Source: Macrococcoides bohemicum
GTDB lineage: Bacteria; Bacillota; Bacilli; Staphylococcales; Staphylococcaceae
DNA: 64,000 nt
Direction of reading: 5' to 3'
Assembly (NCBI RefSeq): GCF_003259675.1
Contig: NZ_CM009973.1
Coordinates: 1 to 64,000, forward strand
Within the stretch, counting starts at the first letter, position 1; each line of letters opens with the position of its first letter. Below the pieces are notes generated by a model that was given only the letters and a program-made list of their open reading frames with translations, made no database searches and was not told the DNA's origin. Made by a program: the position numbers and the translations under genes. This document shows, one piece after another, positions 15,592-23,562 of this stretch.

Positions 15592-15852
15592 ATGAAATTA
15601 ACATCAGCACAAGTTAAAGCACTTATTGAAAATGAACATGGTGACTTTAAAGCATTTAAAAAAGCATTACAAGAAGAAGTATTAATTGATGTCGTTAAAG
15701 AAAAAGGACGTTTTAATGAAATTATCAATTATCTTGTTGAAGAAGAAGCAAATTCAATTTTGCTAAAATCAGTCCCTAAGCCACAAAGAAAAGAAAAAGC
15801 ATTAACAGAAGAACAAAAAAACTTATCTGAAACTAAAGGAGAATATAAATAA
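15592..15852 (+). CDS. Small T4SS-operon protein, 86 residues
   Basis: ATG 15592 has AAAGGAGGGTTGC upstream; the frame extends to 15520 without support. The protein is helical and charged (LTSAQVKALIENEHGDFKAF, KKALQEEVLIDVV), with a basic, disordered C-terminus. Its stop overlaps the ATG of the pilin gene (TAATG), so it is co-translated with the transfer genes. It could be a TrsA/TrsB-like accessory or a regulator. No family match is claimed. Confidence 0.6.
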   Translation: MKLTSAQVKALIENEHGDFKAFKKALQEEVLIDVVKEKGRFNEIINYLVEEEANSILLKSVPKPQRKEKALTEEQKNLSETKGEYK

Positions 15853-16184
15853 TGAACGAATTAATCACAAGCATGGGAATCCAAAACTTTTTATCACTTT
15901 TTGACTTTTTAGGATATATTGACTTAGGTCATTTCTTACAATTAAATGATGCACAAACATCTATCGTAAATGGATTAAAGAAGATTTCAGGATTTTTAAG
16001 AGTAGTAGGTTTAGCAGTGGCCGCAGTTTATGTTGCGATTGCAGGTTATCAATTTATGTGGGGTGGTCCTAATGGATCACAAGCTGGTAAAACATATTTA
16101 TTAAATGCCGTTATCGGATTAGTTTTAATTTATGGTGCTGGTGAAATTGCAAACTGGGTTGCAGATAACGTAGCAAACTTCTAA
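15852..16184 (+). CDS. VirB2/TrbC-like pilin or T4SS channel subunit
   Basis: 110 residues with two hydrophobic helices (about 45-66 and 80-100) joined by a short loop FMWGGPNGSQAGKTYL. This layout (small size, two membrane segments, Gly-rich hydrophilic hinge, position first among T4SS genes) matches VirB2/TrbC-type proteins of Gram-positive systems. A cytosolic N-terminal part of about 40 residues is unusual for a processed pilin. Overlaps the upstream stop by one base. Confidence 0.65.
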   Translation: MNELITSMGIQNFLSLFDFLGYIDLGHFLQLNDAQTSIVNGLKKISGFLRVVGLAVAAVYVAIAGYQFMWGGPNGSQAGKTYLLNAVIGLVLIYGAGEIANWVADNVANF

Positions 16185-16198
16185 TATCAGAATTATTT

Positions 16199-16238
16199 TA
16201 AGGAGAGAAACATACTGTTTTTCTCCTTCATTTTTTAT
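16199..16238 (+). terminator. Intrinsic terminator or attenuator within the T4SS operon
   Basis: AAGGAGAGAAA pairs with TTTTTCTCCTT, followed by CATTTTTT. Placed after the pilin gene, it would make the pilin message more abundant than the rest of the operon. Confidence 0.7.
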
Positions 16239-16252
16239 AAAGGAGAACTAAA

Positions 16253-16366
16253 ATGACAAAAATTTTAAAAGTAAAGGTAAACAATATTCCAAAAGACAAA
16301 GATTTTAAAGTAATTCAATTAAGTACTAAAAAACATACTATTTTAAAGAATTTGATGAAATTTTAA
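16253..16366 (+). pseudogene. 5' fragment of a frameshifted T4SS membrane-protein gene
   Basis: ATAAAGGAGAAC and ATG 16253 open 37 codons (MTKILKVKVNNIPKDKDFKV..). The next gene's frame, read backward through its ATG at 16369, continues as KTYYFKEFDEILTMIREL without a stop up to the six-A run at about 16334. One extra A, or a -1 shift on that run, fuses the two frames into a coherent protein. The true start of the 16369 protein is therefore probably here. Confidence 0.6.
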
Positions 16367-16368
16367 CA

Positions 16369-18522
16369 ATGATTAGAGAATTAGCAGAAGAAAAAGAAAA
16401 GTCTTATCCATTAGACATTTCGATTGTTGATTATGATGATACAACCATATCTTCATTTGAGATGCCTCAATATCTTATCAATAAAAATACAAAAACATCT
16501 ATTTTTGAAATTATTAAAATGGAAATGATTAAAGATAAGGATATAGATGAAAAAAATGTATCACAGGAATACATTGATGCATACAAACAGACTTTAGAAG
16601 AATCAAATAATTATGATGTAGCGAAAAACAATGAAGTAAAGTCAGGTAGTCTTAAGAAAACTAGTATCTTTAGTAAGTTGAGAAGAAAAAAGAATAGTGA
16701 GGTTGAAGAAGAAACAACGCCTATTGATGATGAAGAACTAGATCAAGTTAAAGAGGACAGCTTAGATGAAGTTGCTGGTAATAGAGATGCTGAGAACATT
16801 ATGAAAGCAACAGAAGTTGTCAGTATAAATGGAGAAAATGAGATCAATCCTGATGAAGAACCAGCAAATCATGATGAAGTTGTAGATTTAACTGATTCTC
16901 AGGATCGCATATTAGCCACAGAAGAAAAAGAACATAAAGAAGTAAGTGATAACAATGAAAATCAATTAGCTGATTCTGTAACAAATGCTGAGAATCAGTT
17001 AAGTGATAACAACAAAACGAATGAAGATACTGTAACATTTACAGTAAAAGAGCAGGAAACAGAAGAACCAAACATTAATAGTCATAACGCAGAACTTAAA
17101 TTAAGAGACATTGAAAAAGAACATAATGAACAATTTGATAGTAATGAAATTCTTAAATTAAAAGAAGAACGTATTGAACCTCAAAAATTTACAGAAGATG
17201 TGAAAGAACCAGAAGAAAAGAACGAACAATACTACCTGAATACAAGAGAAAAACAAAAAGCAAATTTTCATAATGAAGAACTTAATATCATCGAAAATGA
17301 ATTAATTGAGTTCATTATCAATGAAGAAACTAAGTTAAGTAAAGAATTAGAGACATTCTATAACGAAAACAAACCTAACTATCAAGATTATTTAGAACAA
17401 CTTATTGAAATAGAACGTCCGGTCTTTGATGAAAAAATTAACTTAATTGATCAACAGTTGAGTGACGAAATTGAAATGATACTAAAATCAGATGACGAAC
17501 AGTATAAATTAAACAGGGCAATTAAACAAAAACAACTAAATAATGATAAAGATACTCGTTTATTTGAAGAACGTTCTAAATTTAAAGAAACAGCAAATAT
17601 TCTCGAAAGTAGAGCTAAGCAAAAAGCTGAGGATGAAATTAAATTATTAGTTGAAGAAAAGCGTGTACAAGGGATTAAGGATATTAAATCAAACGTGCTA
17701 AGAATGAAAGCAGAACGCCTTAAAGCATTATCATGGGCATTGTTTGATTACGATAAAGAAACATATAAAGCACTGCTAGAGATTCAGGATCAAATTGCAC
17801 AGGATATTAAAGATAGAAAACGATTAGATAGTGAAATTGAAGCTAATAAAGTGCTACAACAAAAACTATCTTTAGAAGAAGAAAAAACGAAACTAGAGAT
17901 TAAAAAATCAGAAGAAGCAATTCATTACTCAAAACAAGTTGAAAGTGAAAAGGCTATTTCTGATAACGAACTCAAAAAAGCACGTGCATTAGAAGAAAAC
18001 AGTAAACATGAACTTGAAATCAAAGCAAAGGATATTGAACTACGTAAGATTCAAGCAAAAGAGGATGAAAATCGTCTAAAAGAAGAAGATATTCAATTAC
18101 GACGTAAAGAATTAGAGAATAGAAATAAAGAGGATGAAAATATTGCTAAGTTAATTAAATACAATAATATCAATCATCTTTTCCCTCAAAATAATAACTT
18201 GCAGGAAGTTAAAGAAGAAACAAGAACAGAAGGAGTACCAGAATCAGAAGTAAAACCACAAGCAGTATACAAAAATAATGAAATTCCACAGCCCTCTAAA
18301 TCATTAGGTAAAATCTTAACAGCGTTAGTTATAACAGGAGCAATTGCTATTCCAGGTTATTTTTATGCAGATTCACAAGGATTATTAGATGACAAACAAG
18401 AAGTGAATAAAGCTGAAACTAAAGATCAATATAAATCATATATTGAAAAAGAAGATTATGTAAATGCAATTAATGAAAAACCATCTAAAGCTAAAGAAAT
18501 TAAAAAAAATGCTTTTAGATAA
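16369..18522 (+). CDS. Main part of a coiled-coil T4SS membrane protein (frameshifted at both ends)
   Basis: 717 codons. The N-terminal 70 residues look globular. A long acidic, low-complexity linker (about 95-270) follows, then a coiled coil rich in Lys and Glu (about 300-600), and one membrane helix near 650 (ILTALVITGAIAIPGYFYA) with an outer helical tail. The ATG 16369 has no ribosome binding site. After the A8 run at about 18502 the frame ends at once, while the other frame continues the same helical pattern. The layout (cytosolic stalk, one helix, outer helical repeats) recalls EssB-like or structural secretion proteins, but identity is not established. Confidence 0.6.
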   Translation: MIRELAEEKEKSYPLDISIVDYDDTTISSFEMPQYLINKNTKTSIFEIIKMEMIKDKDIDEKNVSQEYIDAYKQTLEESNNYDVAKNNEVKSGSLKKTSIFSKLRRKKNSEVEEETTPIDDEELDQVKEDSLDEVAGNRDAENIMKATEVVSINGENEINPDEEPANHDEVVDLTDSQDRILATEEKEHKEVSDNNENQLADSVTNAENQLSDNNKTNEDTVTFTVKEQETEEPNINSHNAELKLRDIEKEHNEQFDSNEILKLKEERIEPQKFTEDVKEPEEKNEQYYLNTREKQKANFHNEELNIIENELIEFIINEETKLSKELETFYNENKPNYQDYLEQLIEIERPVFDEKINLIDQQLSDEIEMILKSDDEQYKLNRAIKQKQLNNDKDTRLFEERSKFKETANILESRAKQKAEDEIKLLVEEKRVQGIKDIKSNVLRMKAERLKALSWALFDYDKETYKALLEIQDQIAQDIKDRKRLDSEIEANKVLQQKLSLEEEKTKLEIKKSEEAIHYSKQVESEKAISDNELKKARALEENSKHELEIKAKDIELRKIQAKEDENRLKEEDIQLRRKELENRNKEDENIAKLIKYNNINHLFPQNNNLQEVKEETRTEGVPESEVKPQAVYKNNEIPQPSKSLGKILTALVITGAIAIPGYFYADSQGLLDDKQEVNKAETKDQYKSYIEKEDYVNAINEKPSKAKEIKKNAFR

Positions 18523-18652
18523 TAAAGATTATTTAAATGCAGTAAAAGTAGGACAATCAACTAATGACAAGGAATATCTAATTACAACTTACTTATCAAA
18601 TGGTAATCTGGATGATTTATTTAAAACTTATAAATCAATGACTTATGAATAA
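18464..18652 (+). pseudogene. Continuation of the broken T4SS gene, second frame
   Basis: From the A8 run (about 18502) this frame reads KKMLLDNKDYLNAVKVG, then a helical repeat with the same D-Y-x-x-A pattern as the end of the preceding frame (KEDYVNAINEK). It stops at TAA 18650, six bases before and in frame with the next ATG. The start codon at 18464 is not believable; the segment should be read as continuing the 16369 protein after a one-base shift. Confidence 0.55.
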
Positions 18653-18655
18653 AAG

Positions 18656-18928
18656 ATGGCATTACCTTTAGAAACAAAGAAAGCAATTGTAAATAAGTAT
18701 ATTGCTGATAAATCATACACAAAGGCATCTATTATTAATAAAGATGCTAAAATCAAGTCTTTACAGAAAAAGATTGATAAAGCTCTAAATCAAGAAAAAG
18801 ATACAAAACAAACTACTCAGAAAGTTGAAGAAGTAAGCAAAGTAGTACAACAACCATTAATTACAACTACTGATAATTATAGTAATCAAGCAAGTACACA
18901 ATTTAATCAGGGGGATGATAGACAATGA
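18656..18928 (+). pseudogene. 3' part of the broken T4SS gene, after an in-frame stop
   Basis: 90 codons in the same frame as 18464-18652, separated only by TAA AAG. ETKKAIVNKYIADKSYTKAS repeats the D/K-S-Y-x-x-A pattern of the segments before it, and a Gln-rich C-terminus follows. No ribosome binding site precedes the ATG. Most simply this is the C-terminal end of one protein of about 890 residues, interrupted by two frameshifts at A runs and one stop. Confidence 0.5.
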
Positions 18929-20073
18929 TAGAACTTAAAATAAATGTCGTTATCAAAAGTATGCAGGAAATTATAGATATTAGTATGAAGGAAAGAAAAT
19001 TCGTTTTAACAGGTAATATTGTTAATAGTGACATGGAATTAAAGTTTGATTGGCAAGTACCTGGTGAAACATTAGGTGAAAAAAGACAGATTTTTAATGC
19101 ATTAATAGACTATTCAACCACTAGAAATGGTCATGATATTAATGAAGTAATAATGAGTATTGAAATTAAAGAGATTAAGAAATATGGCGAAAACAAATAC
19201 TCTATCAGATTAATAAATGATTTCAATCATCTTTTAAAAGTTAAGGAATTATATACACTAGAAGGAAAAAATATAAATGAATTATTAGAAAACACAGTAA
19301 TCACCGAAGATGATATAAAAACAGAAAAAGATATTATAGATAACACTAATATTAAAGAGAAAGAGAATGAATATTATCAAGAATATTACGGTATTGGATC
19401 TGAAATTGATGGTGATGATTATACAATAGACGTTACAGAACAAATTGAAGAAACAAGAGAAGAACATATTACTCAGGATAACAGCAATATTGTTGAAGAA
19501 ACAGAACAGATAAACAATACAAATATAAGTGAAAAAGAGAATGATACTTCTGAAAATAATTTGGATAATAAAGAAACTGTAGAAGAAACAGAACAAGTTA
19601 GTACAGTAAAAACAGACGTGATTGCTGATGAAACTGAACATACAGAAGAAAACATTATTACAGAAGATAGTAAACCAGAAAAAACATTAAACCAACTTTA
19701 TGAAGATATACAACATAGAGATGATTTTAATTCAACAGCACTTAATAACTTTATAGACAAAGCTGTACCAGTGGATTCTGAAATTAAGAATCTTTTAAAA
19801 GTTATTGTTCTCAACTCAACAATGATTAAAGATTCATATAAGACGTTCCTAAATAAATTTAATAAACTACAATCAATGGGGACGAGAAATGAAATAATTC
19901 TTTTTACGCAATTTAATGGATATGGTATTTCAAATAGTTATGTGAAGATGAAATATATTGATGTTATGAATAATCTCAAAGAAAAGTATGAAATAGGAGC
20001 AATTGAACAAGGTATACAACAAGTTTATTCAAAGTTAGTTGAGATGGAATCGGAGGAAAATAAAAATGATTAA
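18925..20073 (+). CDS. Acidic hypothetical protein of the T4SS operon, 382 residues
   Basis: Its ATG overlaps the preceding stop by four bases and GGGGGATGATAGACA gives a ribosome binding site. The N-terminal 110 residues are alpha/beta. Residues about 120-255 form a very acidic Glu/Thr linker with repeated VEETEQ units (three close copies). The last 120 residues are helical. No catalytic motif is visible. Overlap with the SSB gene downstream suggests coupled synthesis. It may be a scaffold or DNA-handling partner in transfer. Confidence 0.6.
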   Translation: MIELKINVVIKSMQEIIDISMKERKFVLTGNIVNSDMELKFDWQVPGETLGEKRQIFNALIDYSTTRNGHDINEVIMSIEIKEIKKYGENKYSIRLINDFNHLLKVKELYTLEGKNINELLENTVITEDDIKTEKDIIDNTNIKEKENEYYQEYYGIGSEIDGDDYTIDVTEQIEETREEHITQDNSNIVEETEQINNTNISEKENDTSENNLDNKETVEETEQVSTVKTDVIADETEHTEENIITEDSKPEKTLNQLYEDIQHRDDFNSTALNNFIDKAVPVDSEIKNLLKVIVLNSTMIKDSYKTFLNKFNKLQSMGTRNEIILFTQFNGYGISNSYVKMKYIDVMNNLKEKYEIGAIEQGIQQVYSKLVEMESEENKND

Positions 20074-20548
20074 TATGTTATCAGGATTATATGTAGAAGG
20101 TTTTGTAAATAATGAACCCCAGATCAGCAAGACAGAAAACAATGTGCCTAAAACAATTATCTATTTGACTTGTAGAATTGATGTAAAACAAAAAGAATCA
20201 GATGATAATTATTCAGTTTCAAAAAAATATGTTACTTTGCCATTTAGAGTGTTTGGATCAACTGCTTCATTCTTCTTTGAGAATATTGTTAAGGGGCAAA
20301 GAATACTCGTCGAGTATAAGATAGAAAGTTATCGTGAAGAAAATAAAGGATTTCCAATACCATCCCTTGTATGTACTTCAATTAGAACGTTAGAAACAAC
20401 AGAAGTAGCAAAAGACAGACTATTGAAACAACGTTTAGAACGAGAAGAAAGACAAAAAGAAGAAAATGAATCAGTAGTTGAAAATGAAGAAAAAGAGGGC
20501 AAAAAACAAAGCTACGACATTTCTGATGAGGAATTGCCGTTCGATTAG
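20066..20548 (+). CDS. ssb: Single-stranded DNA-binding protein
   Basis: 160 residues, ATG after CGGAGGAAAAT. The N-terminal 110 residues fit an OB fold (NMLSGLYVEGFVNNEPQI..TIIYLTCRIDV, KYVTLPFRVFG, VKGQRILVEYKI). A Glu/Lys linker follows, and the C-terminus ends in the acidic tip DEELPFD that SSB uses to recruit partners. Conjugative plasmids carry SSB to protect the entering single strand. It sits directly before VirD4, so production would coincide with transfer. Confidence 0.85.
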   Translation: MINMLSGLYVEGFVNNEPQISKTENNVPKTIIYLTCRIDVKQKESDDNYSVSKKYVTLPFRVFGSTASFFFENIVKGQRILVEYKIESYREENKGFPIPSLVCTSIRTLETTEVAKDRLLKQRLEREERQKEENESVVENEEKEGKKQSYDISDEELPFD

Positions 20549-20564
20549 AAGGTGAGGAAATACT

Positions 20565-23495
20565 TTGAGTAAGCAACTAATGAAATATGGTTTAGATGAT
20601 ATTTTAGTATATAAAAACAAACAAAAACCAATCATTAAACAAATTATTAAAAGTGAAAGAAAGCCAATTAGAATAAAGGAAACACTTGCAACTAGAAAAA
20701 ATATGTATATACTGTCAGTGCTTACTATTATTTTTAATATATTTTTAGCAAATATAGTCACTAATTTTATATTCAATATTATTAATAACTTTAAATATAT
20801 AACGAAAGTAAATCAGTTTGACAAGGCTAATATACTAGATAAAACTGAAATTATATCTAATAGAATGAGTTATATATTTTTAAATAATCAAAAATTAATC
20901 GATTTAACAATAAAACCAAATCAACATCTGTTGATTTGGTTAATTTTATTTTCAGCTATGACACTGATTATACTACGTTTTCTGTATAAATTCTATGTAG
21001 CACATAGAAAAATGCATTACGGACAAAAAGGGGATGCAAAGTTTGCAGAAATAAAAGAATTAAAAAAGCAATATGTCAGCGTTCCACAGCAATGCACAGA
21101 ATATAAAGGACAGCCAGGTGTTCCTATAACGCACTATAATGATTTACCAAAAATATTTAGAGCTGTGCCTTTAATAAAGTTAGGCGAAAAACAGCTTATT
21201 AATCCTTTATCGAAGCTTTTTTATAACGGTAGATACTTAATTGATCAGGACACAATCAATGTAATGGTTATCGGTACTTCACGTTCAGGTAAAGGTGAAT
21301 CGATGGTTTTTCCAGCAACAGATATAGATACAAGAGCTAGTGAAAAACCATCTTTAGTATTCAACGATCCAAAAGGTGAATTGTATGCTGGATCATACGA
21401 AACACTCAGAAAAAGAGGTTATGACGTTGAAGTTTTAAACCTTTTAAATCCTGATGATGGCATGAGTTATAATATGCTACAAATCATTAAAGATGAATAT
21501 ATTAAGGGTGACTTTGCACAAGCAGAGGCTTATGCAGTTACTTTAACAAGTACTTTGTTTCCATCTCCAGAAAGTGGAGATAGCTTCTGGCAGGATTCGG
21601 CCGCAGGTCTTGTTAATGCTTTAATATTTACTGTTATTCAAAGAGCCTTAGATGAAAATAGACCTGACAAAATAACAATGAGAAATGTATATGATCTACT
21701 AAATATACTAGGTACGGATAACTATACAGATGATGACGGAGTTGAACATAACGCATTAGATGAGTACATCATGGATATGCCACCTGAAAGTATTGCAAGG
21801 AAACAATACGCAACTACACAATTTGCTAGTGGTAATACACGTTCAGGTATCTTAGCAACTGCTTCAACAACCTTGCAAATATTCGTATCAGAAAAGATTT
21901 CAAAAATGGGTTCTGCTAATTCTTTAGACTTTACGCGTGTTGGCTTTAATAAAAGAATACGTGTTCGTTTTGATATGAGATATATATTTAAACGTGGCGT
22001 TATCCATTATGGATATGGAGAAGAAAATTGTCTATCATCAAACTTTAAAATTGATTCACTAGGATTCATGGAAAATTACTTTAAACGTAAGATGAAAGAC
22101 GGAGAAATTATTCGTATAGAACTAGATAAAGCAGTTTTTGAGTACAAATTCTATAGAGAAAAGCCGAAAAGAGGTTTTGTAGTCGTTGAGAAAGATCCTT
22201 ATACAGGAGATCGTATCTATCCAGAAGAAGCTTTCCTAAAAAATATAGAAAAGAATAGTGATATTTTAAAAATCAACTGTTTCTACAGTGAAAAACCAGT
22301 AGCAGTGTTTATGGTAATTCCCGATTACGATACTTCAACGCACGTTGTAGCATCTATATTTATATCTCAGCTTTATACAATGTTAGCGAGGAGAGCATCA
22401 GAATCAGGAGGTAAATGTCATCAACGTGTTAAATTCAGACTTGATGAATTTGGTAATATGCCAGCAATTCATGACATGGCAAATATTTTGACTGTCTGTT
22501 TAGGACGTAATATTCTTTTTGAATTATATGTACAAGGTTACTCACAGGTTACATCAAAGTATGGTAAAGAAAACGGTGAGACAATTAAAGACAACTGTCA
22601 GACACATATCTATATAAAGTCAACAAGTAAAGAAACAAACGATGAGATTTCTGCGAAATGTGGTAATACCACTGTTACAACATCATCAAGAACTTCAAAT
22701 GGTGGCAGTGATTTTTCACAAAACTTTACAGCAGAGCAACAACCTTTAATACATCCTGAATTACTACCAAAGTTCGTAAGAGGAGAAACAATCGTATTAC
22801 GATTTTTAAAAACGAGTGATAACAACCGAAATAGTATCAGACCTGAGCCGATCTATAATGTGAATGAAACTAAACTACCATTTAGATTTGAGTTTTTAGG
22901 TGATGACTTTGAACCAGCAAATCAATTTGCTGATTTTGATATACCTTCTAAACACAGACATCTTAACTTACGTGACTTCATGATTGATTGGAAACATAAA
23001 CCGACCCAGCTAGATTTAACTGCTAATGGATATATAGCAAGTCTTGAAATGCCTCATAAAGATAAAGAAAAACTTAAAGAAGCATGTATGCAGTTTACAG
23101 GTAGTGAAGATTTCTACAAATCAATAATTCAAGCACAAACAAAAGAAAGTGTAATGACTAATATGCAGTCACAATTACAACACTTGAATATTGCTGGTAA
23201 TCAGTCAGCTGAGATACAACGTCAGATTATGATATTCCTAGAACAACATGATAAAAGCAAAGATGTGTTTGAAAGTGAGACAATTAAAGAACCTAACGAA
23301 CAACCTATTTATTTATCTGAATACTATTTCGGTGAAAAACTGGAACTAAGATTAATGTGGATAAAAGATAACCTTGAAGATAAATCTCTATATGAAGTAT
23401 TACTTCAACTCAATGAAGAAGATTTCAATAGAGTGTTAGATGAACACAGTGAAACAAAAGTTAAAAATGGTATTAAACATTTAAAAATAACGTAA
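20565..23495 (+). CDS. virD4: VirD4-family coupling protein (TrsK/TcpA type)
   Basis: 976 residues; TTG start at good spacing after AGGTGAGG. Two membrane helices lie at about 45-65 and 125-145. Walker A is GTSRSGKGES near residue 237 and Walker B is FRLDEFGN near 624, followed by the conserved NILFELYVQGYSQ and NCQTHIYIKS blocks. This hexameric ATPase links the relaxosome to the channel and pumps DNA. It is longer than pSK41 TrsK (about 550) because of an insertion at about 480-570 and a C-terminal helical tail of about 200 residues, which may bind the relaxase or SSB. Confidence 0.93.
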   Translation: MSKQLMKYGLDDILVYKNKQKPIIKQIIKSERKPIRIKETLATRKNMYILSVLTIIFNIFLANIVTNFIFNIINNFKYITKVNQFDKANILDKTEIISNRMSYIFLNNQKLIDLTIKPNQHLLIWLILFSAMTLIILRFLYKFYVAHRKMHYGQKGDAKFAEIKELKKQYVSVPQQCTEYKGQPGVPITHYNDLPKIFRAVPLIKLGEKQLINPLSKLFYNGRYLIDQDTINVMVIGTSRSGKGESMVFPATDIDTRASEKPSLVFNDPKGELYAGSYETLRKRGYDVEVLNLLNPDDGMSYNMLQIIKDEYIKGDFAQAEAYAVTLTSTLFPSPESGDSFWQDSAAGLVNALIFTVIQRALDENRPDKITMRNVYDLLNILGTDNYTDDDGVEHNALDEYIMDMPPESIARKQYATTQFASGNTRSGILATASTTLQIFVSEKISKMGSANSLDFTRVGFNKRIRVRFDMRYIFKRGVIHYGYGEENCLSSNFKIDSLGFMENYFKRKMKDGEIIRIELDKAVFEYKFYREKPKRGFVVVEKDPYTGDRIYPEEAFLKNIEKNSDILKINCFYSEKPVAVFMVIPDYDTSTHVVASIFISQLYTMLARRASESGGKCHQRVKFRLDEFGNMPAIHDMANILTVCLGRNILFELYVQGYSQVTSKYGKENGETIKDNCQTHIYIKSTSKETNDEISAKCGNTTVTTSSRTSNGGSDFSQNFTAEQQPLIHPELLPKFVRGETIVLRFLKTSDNNRNSIRPEPIYNVNETKLPFRFEFLGDDFEPANQFADFDIPSKHRHLNLRDFMIDWKHKPTQLDLTANGYIASLEMPHKDKEKLKEACMQFTGSEDFYKSIIQAQTKESVMTNMQSQLQHLNIAGNQSAEIQRQIMIFLEQHDKSKDVFESETIKEPNEQPIYLSEYYFGEKLELRLMWIKDNLEDKSLYEVLLQLNEEDFNRVLDEHSETKVKNGIKHLKIT

Positions 23496-23539
23496 CGCAT
23501 AACCTATATGTTATGCGTTATATTTTATGCACTATATTA
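23494..23539. promoter_or_regulatory. Hairpin plus phased heptads between virD4 and virB6
   Basis: AACGCATAAC pairs with GTTATGCGTT just after the virD4 stop. From 23512 the bases fall into 7-base units TATGCGT, TATATTT, TATGCAC, TATATTA, the same family as the heptads before parA. It may bind the ParA partner protein and tie transfer gene expression to it, or act as an internal terminator. Confidence 0.45.
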
Positions 23540-23562
23540 TAATTAAAGCAGGTGAATTTTTA

